17,305 bases of DNA, taken from NCBI GenBank assembly GCA_002315015.1, contig DCEX01000026.1, positions 1 through 17,305 on the forward strand. Direction: 5' to 3'. Below the pieces are notes generated by a model that was not told the origin of the DNA, searched no databases, and saw only the letters and a program-made list of their open reading frames with translations. Origin of the DNA: Faecalibacterium sp. UBA1819 (GTDB lineage: Bacteria; Bacillota; Clostridia; Oscillospirales; Ruminococcaceae). The position numbers were made by a program, and so were the translations under genes. Position 1 is the stretch's first letter. The number at the start of each line of letters is the position of its first letter. Shown piece by piece: positions 1 through 8,003 of this stretch.

Positions 1-53
1 CCGTCTACGGCAGCGGTGCGGGAAAAACGAATAGAATTTGCGGGGATATTCAT
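1..53 (-). CDS. Start of next tail/baseplate gene (partial, 17 codons)
   Basis: The ATG at 53 lies in an ATGA overlap with the stop of the Tal-like gene and follows a ribosome site (GGAGGTG) about eight bases upstream. The visible N-terminus is MNIPANSIRFSRTAAVD; the rest continues past the left edge. In siphophages of this order the gene after Tal usually encodes a baseplate or receptor-binding protein. That role is inferred only from position, because 17 residues are too few to assign a family. Confidence 0.7.
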   Translation of the reverse strand, partial: MNIPANSIRFSRTAAVD

Positions 54-1933
54 TTTAATTTCACCTCCGTGGCATTAAGAGCTTTTACTGTGTCTGGTGT
101 CCCCAACACGGTGATGCCGTAGTCTTCCAAACGATACCACATTAGGTTTAAGTTTTGGATGTGGGTGCAGCCAAGATTGATTTTATCGCCCTGTTTTTCA
201 AGCACATTCATACCACCCAGCCTGATTACAGGATTTCCGCCGTAAATGGAAAGCCCCATGTTGATTCCATCCAAAAGTCCCATCAAAACGCCTATATCTT
301 GAGATTTCTTGGAGCGTAAAAGCAGCATTCCGGTTTCATTGATATCTCCGCTTAAAGAAGCTAAAATTTCCCGATTCGAAAAAATATCAACACGGCTATG
401 ACTAACAGATGTACGTGTGTTTACATCATCCAAGGGTGATGTGACCTCAAGGCCGCCTCCAACATCACCTGCGACATCTCCAATGCGTAAGCAGCGCTTT
501 CCACTTTTCAAAAGCTCCAAGGCGGCTGCGCTCATCTTTAGCAGGTAATCTCCTTTGACAGCGGCGAAAGTTCCATCCAAGACAAGTTCTCCCGTCTCCA
601 AATTCCAAAAGCTTTTGCCGTCGCGGCTTTGCAGAATTCCGGCCACGATAATGCTTGCCGTGAGCTGCCAAGTTTCAATCCACTGGTTGGCAAGCCCGCC
701 GTCAATGGTGATGGCCTGCGTCCAGGGGCCGCTGCTCCCCTTGTTGGAAAACGCCAGCCCCATATGATTGATGCGGATAATATTCTTTGCTGTGGCTTCG
801 TTGTCGGTATCCATGAATAAAACGCCGATGGGCTTGCCTTTTTCGTCCTGGATAAACTTCACGCTGCCGCCCTTTGCGCCGACAATCGTCTGTGCCACGC
901 CCTGTAAATTGGAGGCAAGCTGCTGCTGGAAACTGCTGTTGGGGTTCGTGACTGCCTGATAGCTTTGTTCCACCTTGCCGCTGATGGTGCCGGGCAGGGT
1001 GGAGAGCGTCACCACGTTTTTCTCCGGGTAATGGGGATAGCGCTTGTACTGCACCACGCGGTGCGCAAGGCGTGTGCCGCGTTCGGCGTCCATGAGCGTG
1101 ACTGCCTGATACATTTCCATGCTCAAATGCCCAAAACGAGCCGGGTCAATTTTGGCAAGGTCGGCCACGTCGCACTCATAGCTTTGTGCTGGCTTTGCCA
1201 TGTCCGAAAGCTTCTTTTTGGCGTCATCGAGCAAGCTTTGCGGGTCGGTGTAGCGTTCGTCCTTCCAGTAGGCGGAAATCACGCGGTCGGAATACTCGTG
1301 GTTTTCCACATAGTTTTTCCCGCTGTTGATAGAAGCGAAGGTCACGCCGTCCTTGCCGACGGCATAAAGCCGTGTGGCAAAGCTTTCGCTCGTTTGGCTG
1401 CGGACGGGGCGCTTTCGGAGGTTTAGTTCTTCGGTTAAGTAGGTGCCGGACGGCGCCATGGCGTCGGGGTTTCTCAAAAGCACGCGCTTTGTGCGGCGGT
1501 CAAAACGCACGGCAATGCCGTAAGTGTCGGGGAGCTTTTGCAAAATCTCCAAGGCGGTTGCGCCTTCGGCCTCGATGGTGCGCCGTGCGGTGCTGCCGGA
1601 AAAGTCCTGCACACTCCACCCGGCCGGAAGCACCTGCTGTGCGGTGGCCAGTGCGGTTGCGCTGCCGTTCGTATAGGAGAGGAACATTTGTTCCCGAAAT
1701 TCATCCAGGTCAATTTTCGCTTTTACATCGCCCTCATCAATGTTCGTAATCAAAAAAGCCTGTCCGCTCTCTTTGTCGGTCAGGCTTAATTGGCACATCA
1801 TGTCGGGCAGCTGAGGGTGCTCGGCGGGCAGAGTGAAAGCCAAGGCGTCATCCGCGCCGAACCATTCTTCCTGAATGTAATAGTCGTCACAATCCAGCGC
1901 AACGGACGCGCCGTTTTTTAAATAAGCAAGCAA
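50..1933 (-). CDS. Tal-like tail protein (prophage tail endopeptidase-like family)
   Basis: This 627-residue protein follows Dit, as expected for the tail-associated hub protein that forms the tip below the distal tail ring. The first ~320 residues look like the prophage-tail baseplate-hub fold: an N-terminal 'MLAYLKNGA' segment, a region predicted to be mainly beta, and a 'DARFGHLS'-type segment around 262-270. The C-terminal half has a conserved tail motif GKSFWNLETGEL (439-450), typical of Clostridia/Streptococcus tail proteins. No CHAP, lysozyme or metallopeptidase motif is visible, so enzymatic activity is not supported. The start is ATG at 1933, behind AAAGGAGGAATATC. The stop overlaps the next gene by ATGA. 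The C-terminal third is more AT-rich than the rest, which suggests mosaic exchange. Confidence 0.8.
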   Translation of the reverse strand: MLAYLKNGASVALDCDDYYIQEEWFGADDALAFTLPAEHPQLPDMMCQLSLTDKESGQAFLITNIDEGDVKAKIDLDEFREQMFLSYTNGSATALATAQQVLPAGWSVQDFSGSTARRTIEAEGATALEILQKLPDTYGIAVRFDRRTKRVLLRNPDAMAPSGTYLTEELNLRKRPVRSQTSESFATRLYAVGKDGVTFASINSGKNYVENHEYSDRVISAYWKDERYTDPQSLLDDAKKKLSDMAKPAQSYECDVADLAKIDPARFGHLSMEMYQAVTLMDAERGTRLAHRVVQYKRYPHYPEKNVVTLSTLPGTISGKVEQSYQAVTNPNSSFQQQLASNLQGVAQTIVGAKGGSVKFIQDEKGKPIGVLFMDTDNEATAKNIIRINHMGLAFSNKGSSGPWTQAITIDGGLANQWIETWQLTASIIVAGILQSRDGKSFWNLETGELVLDGTFAAVKGDYLLKMSAAALELLKSGKRCLRIGDVAGDVGGGLEVTSPLDDVNTRTSVSHSRVDIFSNREILASLSGDINETGMLLLRSKKSQDIGVLMGLLDGINMGLSIYGGNPVIRLGGMNVLEKQGDKINLGCTHIQNLNLMWYRLEDYGITVLGTPDTVKALNATEVKLK

Positions 1934-1946
1934 AGATATTCCTCCT

Positions 1947-2642
1947 TTACAAAAATACGGGGTAATATTCCACGGTCAATGCATCCGGGGCGCTCAAAAC
2001 ATTTGCGCCGGGGTGCAGCTTCGGCCAGCCGGTGGCGTTGTTGGAAAGCACGGCGTTTGCGCCGTTCTTTGTCATCAGCTTGTTCAGCCCATCCAGCACG
2101 AGCACGTCGCCCGTATTGACCTCCGTCCAAAGTGTTCCTGCCATGTTGTAGCTTGACGCCGCTTTGCCCACACGCACGGTGAGACGGCAGTCCATGGAGG
2201 GGTGTGTGCCCTCAATGTAAAGTGTGCCGCCGCCTGCGGGCAGGGTGTGCGTTTGCAGGTGGCGGCAGCGCTGGCATTGGAGTGTAAATTCGCACGACAA
2301 AATGGTGCCGTCCGGCGTCACCGCTTCGGCTTTGCTGAAGCTTTCCAGCGCGGCACGGTATAAAAAGCCGTCCGGCATTTGCAAAGCATGGATGCCGTCC
2401 AAAAGGACGGCGAGAAAGCGGCTTTTCTGCTCGACGGCCTCGGCGGCGGTTTTGCCGAAAAAGTGCAGGGGGAGAGTGAGCGTTTTCAAGCCGACAGAAC
2501 CGCGCAGCGCGGTGAAGGCCGTCGCGTTTTTGCCTTGTTGAAAGGTAGGGGAAAACGCCGCGTCCTCCACGCTCCAGGACGAAAGCAGCCGGCAGGAATA
2601 TTCGCTTGACATGTGCGTATCGACATAGAAATCAGGCTGCAT
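1947..2642 (-). CDS. Distal tail protein (Dit)
   Basis: The protein has 231 residues, close to short Dit proteins. Dit forms the hexameric ring that joins the tail tube to the tip. Position between tape measure and Tal, length and the N-terminal pattern (compact beta domain with 'GSVGLKTLTLPLHFFGKT' near residues 49-66, then a charged helix and a second beta domain) fit the phage tail family (Siphovirus Dit/Sipho_tail). The run of residues ~125-145 containing three cysteines is unusual. The ATG at 2642 follows GGGAGGTGCTTC. Only 13 bases separate its stop from the Tal start, so the two are cotranscribed. Confidence rests on synteny plus family-like features. Confidence 0.8.
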   Translation of the reverse strand: MQPDFYVDTHMSSEYSCRLLSSWSVEDAAFSPTFQQGKNATAFTALRGSVGLKTLTLPLHFFGKTAAEAVEQKSRFLAVLLDGIHALQMPDGFLYRAALESFSKAEAVTPDGTILSCEFTLQCQRCRHLQTHTLPAGGGTLYIEGTHPSMDCRLTVRVGKAASSYNMAGTLWTEVNTGDVLVLDGLNKLMTKNGANAVLSNNATGWPKLHPGANVLSAPDALTVEYYPVFL

Positions 2643-2654
2643 GAAGCACCTCCC

Positions 2655-4919
2655 TTAAAACAAGAATTGGTCGACAAACGGCGTGATGACCTTCGCCACC
2701 GTGCGGCCGTCCAGATCAATGACCGTTGTGTGCTGGGTTTGCACGGTTGCGGCCGTCTGCCGGGATACGGCAGGTGCGCCCGCTGTGGCAAGAACAGGGG
2801 AGCGGGATTGGTTTGCCATCATCACCGAGGAGGCAGCGGAAAGCATCCGCTGTACAACTCCGGCGCGCCAAAGCCCTGCCTGTTGGCTGGTAAGTACCGT
2901 TTCTCCCTTGTGAAGCTCTGCCAAATAACCATCATAAGGAACATAATCAAGGCCGTTGCGGTGCGATCCGTCAATGGAGCGTCTTCCGGCGCCGCCTTTA
3001 TTGGAAGAACCACTGCCTCCTGCATAAGTGGTTGAAACTGTCCGGTTCTCGTGTGTGTTGACGGTGACATTAGCCGTGCGGTTGCCGAATAAGCCATCCC
3101 AAAGGCTGTTGAACCAGCTGACAAGGCCGTTCCATGCAGCGTTGATTCCGTCTTTTAGTGCTTCGATAGCATCAGAGCCGATTTTTTTGAAGGTTTCCCA
3201 AATGTCAGAAAAAATTTCTCCGATTTTATCGAATAAGCCTTGAAAATATTCGCCCCACCCGGTGAAAATATCCACAATAGCATCCCAAGCAGCTGCAAAA
3301 GGTTCGCTTACGGTTTGCACAACTTGTGAAAAAACAGAAACGAGAAAATCCCAAGCTACTTGAAAATAGGGCTGGAATTGATTCCATACGCCTACAATCC
3401 ATTCCCATGCGCCGGAAAAGGCTTGTTTGATGGCTTCCCATATTGCTATCACAGCATTGCGGAAACCTTCGTTGGTGTTCCAGAGAACCACAAGTGCGGC
3501 CACTGCTCCGGCAATTAAGGTCGCAATCAGGACGAATGGATTTAGGTTCATCACAAAGTTTAGAGCGGCTTGTGAAATGGTTGCTGCATCATTTGCAAGT
3601 TTAAATGCCGTGATTGCCTTCGTTGCTCCGTCGATGATAGCGGAAATTGTCATCGCGGTTTTAAACCCTATCACAGCTCCTGTTATAGCCGCAATAATGG
3701 GGGATAGCTCAACGAATTGATCGTACAATTCTTTCAAGCGGTTCTTTACTTCCTCTACATTGATGCTTTCAATAAATTCGATGATTTCAGGAAGTGCGTC
3801 TTTCACCTTTTGGGACAACTCAGAGAAAAATTCCCCGGCCTTTGAATTGACTACATCCCTCAATGTTGATGTCAAGCCTTGCGTGGTTTGGCTTGCTTTT
3901 TCCATGCCTTGGTAAAACTGCCCGCCCTCGCTGGTGGCAGCCGCAATTGCTTCTTGTACTTCGGAAAACGCAACCTGTCCGTCAGAAATGCGGGCGTACA
4001 AGTCTGACATGCTCTCTCCGGTTTTCTCTTGAATATTCAACAGCGGATTATATCCGGCGTCGATCATCATATTGATATCTTCAAGAGTTACCTTTTGCGA
4101 AGCGTTCATCTTTCCGTAGGCCCTTGTTAAACTATCCATTTTTTCAACATTTCCGAGCGAAATATCGCCAAGCTGTCGCAAAACGGTGTTTGTGTCCTCG
4201 TTTGCCACATTAAAAGCCAGCAGGATTTTTGTACTGTTTGCAAGGTCTGTCAACTCAAATGGAGTTTTTGCCGCCATCTGCTTGAGTGATTCCACTTTTT
4301 CAGCAGCTGCACCCACGTCACCGAGCATAACTTCAAAATCGGTGGTGTAACTTTCCATTTGTGCGTTATAATCCAACCCGATTTTTCCAAGCCCTAAAAC
4401 TGATCCGATTGCGGATGCAGCGGCAAGTTTAAGGCCGCTAAGAACCTTTCCTTTTAAATCAGAAAGACTGGAATTGTATTTTTTAACATCCTTTGCCGCA
4501 TCCTTGAAAGAATCAGATGATTTTTCAATTTCGCTGCGTAATTCAGACTGTTTGCGCTCTGCTTCTTTTATTTTGTTGGCCAGTTCCTGCGCTTCTTTGC
4601 TGTACCGTCCTTTTTCCACAACGGCTTCTCGATAAGCTTTTGTGAGTTTATCGAGTTCCTGATCCGTTTCTTTCAAGGTGCTTTTCAGCTTTTCAAGATA
4701 CGGATCGGTTTCTTTGGTCTTTTTTTGAAATTTATCTGCTTCAGACGAAGCGGAAGAAAATTTGGACTTAACCTTATCTAGAACACTAATCGCACCCTGA
4801 AAAGAGCTTTGCATTGTTGCTGCGCCTTTTTTCGCCACACTCCCCAGCTTATCAATTCCTTTGGAAAATCCGGAGGAGTCCAGCTTGGTGTCGCCGCGGA
4901 TATGAAAATCAGCTCCCAT
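2655..4919 (-). CDS. Phage tail tape measure protein
   Basis: This is a 754-residue tape measure protein. It sets tail length, is threaded inside the tail tube and may help DNA entry. Visible parts are a Lys/Glu-rich coiled coil (about 50-145), a conserved tape-measure domain (about 185-380, with 'QMAAKTPFELTDLANSTK' and 'MMIDAGYNPL'), a hydrophobic stretch with likely membrane segments (about 405-480), a run of Trp-rich helical repeats with Trp every 10-20 residues (485-610), and a Gly/Ser-rich linker followed by 'HRNGLDYVPYDGYLAELHKGE' spread over 653-673. The last motif is very common at the ends of Clostridia/Lactobacillales tape measures. By the usual 1.5 angstrom per residue rule the tail would be about 110 nm (inference). 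The 3' ~300 bases are GC-richer than the core, so the gene may be mosaic. Confidence 0.92.
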   Translation of the reverse strand: MGADFHIRGDTKLDSSGFSKGIDKLGSVAKKGAATMQSSFQGAISVLDKVKSKFSSASSEADKFQKKTKETDPYLEKLKSTLKETDQELDKLTKAYREAVVEKGRYSKEAQELANKIKEAERKQSELRSEIEKSSDSFKDAAKDVKKYNSSLSDLKGKVLSGLKLAAASAIGSVLGLGKIGLDYNAQMESYTTDFEVMLGDVGAAAEKVESLKQMAAKTPFELTDLANSTKILLAFNVANEDTNTVLRQLGDISLGNVEKMDSLTRAYGKMNASQKVTLEDINMMIDAGYNPLLNIQEKTGESMSDLYARISDGQVAFSEVQEAIAAATSEGGQFYQGMEKASQTTQGLTSTLRDVVNSKAGEFFSELSQKVKDALPEIIEFIESINVEEVKNRLKELYDQFVELSPIIAAITGAVIGFKTAMTISAIIDGATKAITAFKLANDAATISQAALNFVMNLNPFVLIATLIAGAVAALVVLWNTNEGFRNAVIAIWEAIKQAFSGAWEWIVGVWNQFQPYFQVAWDFLVSVFSQVVQTVSEPFAAAWDAIVDIFTGWGEYFQGLFDKIGEIFSDIWETFKKIGSDAIEALKDGINAAWNGLVSWFNSLWDGLFGNRTANVTVNTHENRTVSTTYAGGSGSSNKGGAGRRSIDGSHRNGLDYVPYDGYLAELHKGETVLTSQQAGLWRAGVVQRMLSAASSVMMANQSRSPVLATAGAPAVSRQTAATVQTQHTTVIDLDGRTVAKVITPFVDQFLF

Positions 4920-5528
4920 TTATACCTCACCTCGTTTCTGTTTGGCAAGCTGTGATTCGAGATAGCGGCGGCGCTTTTCGATGCGCGCCAAGAATTCCCG
5001 GTCGCGCTCGGCTTGTGTGGTCGCCTTGGGTTTGTCCAGCTGGAATAAGGCCTTCATGCGCATGGCGTGCTTGCGTTCTGCGCCTTTCAGCGTTGATACG
5101 TCTAACCCGCGGTAATACATCGCCTTGCCCATCACGCAGGTGTCGGGCAGATACAAAAGCAGCGCGTGAAACTTCCACCAGTGCAGCGGCTCTTTTTGCA
5201 GGTCAATGCGGTAGCATTGCAGAAAAGCCGTGTAAATGCGCTGGGCGTCCGTTTCAAAGTCATACAGGCGCGGGGGAGTGGCCTTGCCCTCGTCCTGCAC
5301 CTGTTCGCCGCTTTGTCCGCAGCTGTAATACCAAAGCAGCCTGTTCCACGCCCGCACAGGGTCAGGAACAGGCTGTTTGTAAAGCAGGGAAAGCGCCAAT
5401 TGGATTTTGTCGGCCTCCGGCACGCTTTCCTCGCGTAGGAGCAATTCAAACTGCACCATGCGCCGATAATCGGTGTCAATCGGAACGCCGCACAGCTCCC
5501 GCGGGAAGTCGTCTATCAGCGGGTTCAT
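4920..5528 (-). CDS. Gp15-like tail assembly chaperone
   Basis: The protein has 202 residues and resembles the bacteriophage Gp15 family, whose members sit just before the tape measure and are thought to act as the long tail-assembly chaperone. Family-like features are an N-terminal 'LIDDFPRELCGVPIDTDYR' region (4-22), 'YYSCG' (67-71), 'YDFETDAQRIYTAF' (89-102), 'LHWWKFHALL' (115-124) and a basic C-terminus rich in Arg/Lys/Gln. The start ATG overlaps the stop of the preceding gene in ATGA, indicating translational coupling. The stop directly abuts the tape measure start. This two-gene chaperone arrangement replaces the -1 frameshift used by lambda G/GT; no slippery site was needed to explain it. 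Confidence 0.85.
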   Translation of the reverse strand: MNPLIDDFPRELCGVPIDTDYRRMVQFELLLREESVPEADKIQLALSLLYKQPVPDPVRAWNRLLWYYSCGQSGEQVQDEGKATPPRLYDFETDAQRIYTAFLQCYRIDLQKEPLHWWKFHALLLYLPDTCVMGKAMYYRGLDVSTLKGAERKHAMRMKALFQLDKPKATTQAERDREFLARIEKRRRYLESQLAKQKRGEV

Positions 5529-5884
5529 GTGCGGCGGTGCTTCGGCGTAAACTTTTTAAAGCTTTCCAGCCGCTTTTGTGTTTTGGCGCCAACGTCCTGC
5601 ATAGCTTTTTGGTAAGCCTCTACAAAGTCAAAGATAGCATCGTTATTCTGTTCCATCGAAGACGGCTTTTGCACCAGCTGCGGGTAAGCGCCCTCGCCCA
5701 GCACTTCGTCAAAAAAGGCTTTCACCGCAAGGCACTGGCTGCGCACAATGGCGCTTGCCTTTTCGTTTTGTGCTTCGGCGTTGTCCTGTGCGGTTCGCAG
5801 TGCTTCATAGGCGTTTTCAAAACGCTCGAGGTCATCCGCGTCCGTAAAGTCAAAATCAAATTCAATGCCGTTCAGTGTCATCAT
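5525..5884 (-). CDS. Gp14/DUF6673-like tail assembly chaperone
   Basis: This is a small acidic helical protein of 119 residues (118 from the second ATG) with 'LNGIEFDFDFTDADDLERFE' at the N-terminus. The pattern is typical of short phage tail-chaperone proteins found between tail tube and Gp15. It would bind the tape measure during tail assembly, together with Gp15. Two tandem ATG codons (5884 and 5881) follow an unusual G-run ribosome site (AAGGGGGG). The stop overlaps the Gp15 start by four bases. The assignment rests on synteny plus composition; family membership should be confirmed by profile search. Confidence 0.75.
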   Translation of the reverse strand: MMTLNGIEFDFDFTDADDLERFENAYEALRTAQDNAEAQNEKASAIVRSQCLAVKAFFDEVLGEGAYPQLVQKPSSMEQNNDAIFDFVEAYQKAMQDVGAKTQKRLESFKKFTPKHRRT

Positions 5885-5894
5885 TCAGCCCCCC

Positions 5895-6389
5895 TTATTC
5901 GGCAACATAGGTGTATTCTTCCGGCACGGCGGTGCTTTTCATGTCGATGGCAAACGTGGTATTGCTGCCGGCATCGCCGCCCGCGTCCTCGGTGACATCC
6001 ACGGAAAGCTTTCCCTTTTCGCCCTTGCCCGTGAAGATATTGAAATAGACGTAATCTACCACAACGCTTTCACCGGTGCCAAAGGCAATCTTGCGCGAAA
6101 GCAGATACTCCTGCGCCGGGTCGGCAATCATGCGGTCGCCCGTGACGGAAAACTGACGCTGTGCGCTGGTGCGGATGGTGTTTTTGCCCGTGCGCACATA
6201 CTGGCTGTCGGCGCTCTCGCTGTTGATGCTCGCCGCGTGAGAAGTGACGCCGCTTTGAATCACGACGTAATCTTTTTCACTTGCCTGTTCGGTGCTTGTC
6301 TTAACAGCAAGCACCCAGTCATCGTTGGTAGTGACGCCCTTAAAATCGGGGTTAAGAGGATGCTTCGACATCAGTTCGGAAACTTTCAT
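5895..6389 (-). CDS. Major tail tube protein
   Basis: The protein has 164 residues and lies between the tail terminator and the chaperones, the standard place for the tail tube subunit that polymerises into the hollow tube. It is predicted to be mostly beta, with a conserved-looking segment 'QRQFSVTGDRMIADPAQEY' (around 77-95) and 'DYVYFNIFTGKGEKGK' (around 111-126), features seen in siphophage tube proteins of the TP901-1 type. No C-terminal Ig-like domain is present. The ATG at 6389 follows AAGGGAGAACGATA and lies immediately after the upstream stop. Confidence 0.82.
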   Translation of the reverse strand: MKVSELMSKHPLNPDFKGVTTNDDWVLAVKTSTEQASEKDYVVIQSGVTSHAASINSESADSQYVRTGKNTIRTSAQRQFSVTGDRMIADPAQEYLLSRKIAFGTGESVVVDYVYFNIFTGKGEKGKLSVDVTEDAGGDAGSNTTFAIDMKSTAVPEEYTYVAE

Positions 6390-6390
6390 A

Positions 6391-6810
6391 TTATCGTTCT
6401 CCCTTCTTGAAATAAGTAATGGAAAGCTGGATCTGCCAGCGTGCGGTGGCGGCGGTTGCCGCCATGAGGTAGTGCGTGGAAGTCACGGCTACGCTCTGCA
6501 CCCGGCTGTCACCGGGCAAAGCGGGAAAACTGCGCTTTTTGTTTTGTGCTTCCACCCATTCGCTGAAATCTTCCCAAAAGCCGCTTTGTGCAATATTCTC
6601 TAAAATATCGGGCGTTTGGTCTTTCGTTGCCGTCAGGCTTACGGCTTTCTGCCGCATGGTGCTGCCGTCCATGTAGCGCTTTAAAATCGGGGTGGTGGGG
6701 CTTTCCAAAATGGAAAACTCCAGCGCGTCCCCCGAAAGATGGTTGATGTTCAGCCGTTGCCCGGAAAGCAGAGAGCAGGTGAGCAGCCATTCTCGGATTT
6801 GTTCAATCAA
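6391..6810 (-). CDS. Minor capsid/tail terminator protein (Minor_capsid_3-like), TTG start
   Basis: This 139-residue protein begins with 'IEQIREWLLTC', contains 'ILKRYMDGSTMRQK' (43-56) and ends in 'WQIQLSITYFKKGER'. This matches the shape of phage tail terminator/minor capsid proteins that cap the tail tube and join it to the head. The start must be TTG at 6810: it forms a TTGA overlap with the preceding stop, and GAAAGG lies about 11 bases upstream. No ATG in a suitable place is available. The C-terminus follows the pattern 'RxQLSxxYFxKG' common to these proteins. Confidence 0.75.
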   Translation of the reverse strand: MIEQIREWLLTCSLLSGQRLNINHLSGDALEFSILESPTTPILKRYMDGSTMRQKAVSLTATKDQTPDILENIAQSGFWEDFSEWVEAQNKKRSFPALPGDSRVQSVAVTSTHYLMAATAATARWQIQLSITYFKKGER

Positions 6811-7193
6811 ATTGCCACAACCTTTCTTGCAAAGCTTTCAAAGTGGGCAAGGTTGTCCGCCTTGCACCGTTCCCCCCAGTGGCCGCCGGCAAGCGGTGCA
6901 TAGCCGCGGGAATCGGCGGTGTCATAATACTGCTTGGCGGCATAAGGGGTTGCCCATTCAAGCAAGCCGCCGCCAATATCGCTTGCCACAATCGCGGAAT
7001 CGCGCAGCATAGTCGTGTCAACGGGGACATAGGGCGTCATCAGGCGCAATACTTCCTCGTCAAACAGGAATTGCGCCTTTTTATATTGTTCATTCCAGCG
7101 CCGCCCGAAGTCCGGTTCCCACTCAATTTCCACGGTGACGCCGTTTTGCCGCACCGTGACCGTGCCGGGGGTGCGGATGGTCGCCTCTGCCAT
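6807..7193 (-). CDS. Minor capsid protein (Minor_capsid_2-like; neck/tail completion)
   Basis: This 128-residue protein has the motif 'PYVPVDTTMLRDSAIV' (54-69), close to the 'P-x-D-T-G-x-L-x-x-S' motif of HK97-gp10-like/Minor_capsid_2 neck proteins. 'WATPYAAKQYYD' (80-91) and a conserved Trp near 'GGHWGERCKADN' follow, as in the family. The likely role is head-tail joining. The ATG at 7193 follows a strong G-rich ribosome site (GAGGGGGG). Its stop overlaps the TTG start of the tail terminator. Confidence 0.8.
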   Translation of the reverse strand: MAEATIRTPGTVTVRQNGVTVEIEWEPDFGRRWNEQYKKAQFLFDEEVLRLMTPYVPVDTTMLRDSAIVASDIGGGLLEWATPYAAKQYYDTADSRGYAPLAGGHWGERCKADNLAHFESFARKVVAI

Positions 7194-7196
7194 AGT

Positions 7197-7592
7197 TCAG
7201 CCCCCCTCTGCGTAAATGTGGCGGCTGTGGCCATAAAAGTTTTTGTGTATGTCCAGCACGGTACAGGCATCGGGCGAGCGGGAGAGCGCGGCAAATTCCG
7301 CACCCGTGATACTTTCGTGTTCCCCGAGAGCAATTTTGTCCTCGTGTGCCAGCGTCCAAAAGCCCGCTTTGTCGGGCAGTTCGCGGAACGCATCGGGGTC
7401 AAGATAGCCGCCGAGCAGGGAAAAGGGAATGCGGATTTTGTGCGTCCGGCTGGGCTTTTGCCCGGTGGTTTCCACGGTGTAGCGGTTTTGTGTGTGCCAG
7501 GAAACACCGCGCAGCACATGGCAGAAATAAGCGTCGCCGTCCGCCATCTTTTCGTGGTGAATGACCGTCACGGTTTTGTCTGCATTCAGCAT
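7197..7592 (-). CDS. DUF6751-like phage neck protein
   Basis: This 131-residue protein, taken from the ATG at 7592, begins 'MLNADKTVTVIHHEK' and contains 'GVSWHTQNRYTVETTG'. The 'MLNADxTV...GVxW' pattern is characteristic of a small uncharacterised phage family placed between the head-tail adaptor and Minor_capsid_2 in Clostridia phages. By position it is the head-closure/stopper-like component (inference). An ATG-like start at 7616 is possible, but GGAGGG lies at ideal distance from 7592. The gene overlaps the upstream stop by seven bases. Confidence 0.72.
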   Translation of the reverse strand: MLNADKTVTVIHHEKMADGDAYFCHVLRGVSWHTQNRYTVETTGQKPSRTHKIRIPFSLLGGYLDPDAFRELPDKAGFWTLAHEDKIALGEHESITGAEFAALSRSPDACTVLDIHKNFYGHSRHIYAEGG

Positions 7593-7984
7593 AAGCGCCC
7601 TCCTCTTTTGTAACATCCCGCATACCGGATGGGGTCGCAGGGGGGCAGATACACCCCCGCCGCGTCACAAAGCCGCCGTTCCCGCGCCGCTTCCAGTGCT
7701 GCGGCATCGGCATAGGTGACGGCATACCCGTCTGTATTTTCGCTTTTGACGCCGCTTTGCACAGCGGCAAGCTCTTGGCTTTGGCTGTCCTTGAAAAACT
7801 CCTCAGCCACGGCACACGCCGCCATTTTGACGGAGTGCGTCACAGGCCATTCATTGTGCAGCCGGCAGTAGGTCAGCTTGTCAATGAGCGCATCCGCGCC
7901 AAAAGAAAAACGGCGGTAAAGCGCTTCGTCTTCGATCAGCGTGCCGCCGTATTCCGTGAGATAAAAATTGTAATCTGCGTACAA
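7586..7984 (-). CDS. Head-tail connector/adaptor protein, TTG start
   Basis: The protein has 132 residues: 'YADYNFYLTEYGGTLIEDE' near the N-terminus, then 'FGADALIDKLTYCRL' and 'VKMAACAVAEEF', a helical bundle typical of phage head-tail adaptor (gp6-like) proteins that bind the portal. The 'SENTDGYAVTYADAAALE' segment and C-terminal 'GVYLPPCDPIRYAGCYKRG' also fit this group. The start is TTG at 7984, preceded by GAAGGGAGGG. The reading frame extends further upstream, but that extension is Arg/Pro-rich, overlaps the head-fibre gene and is not credible as protein. Confidence 0.78.
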   Translation of the reverse strand: MYADYNFYLTEYGGTLIEDEALYRRFSFGADALIDKLTYCRLHNEWPVTHSVKMAACAVAEEFFKDSQSQELAAVQSGVKSENTDGYAVTYADAAALEAARERRLCDAAGVYLPPCDPIRYAGCYKRGGRLC

Positions 7985-8003
7985 AGCGCCGCCCTCCCTT
8001 CGG

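Noticed and set aside
4814..5995. 393-residue plus-strand open frame
   Set aside because: It lies opposite three well-supported tail genes; composition is Arg/Cys/Ala-rich with no domain pattern and no ribosome site. It is an antisense shadow.
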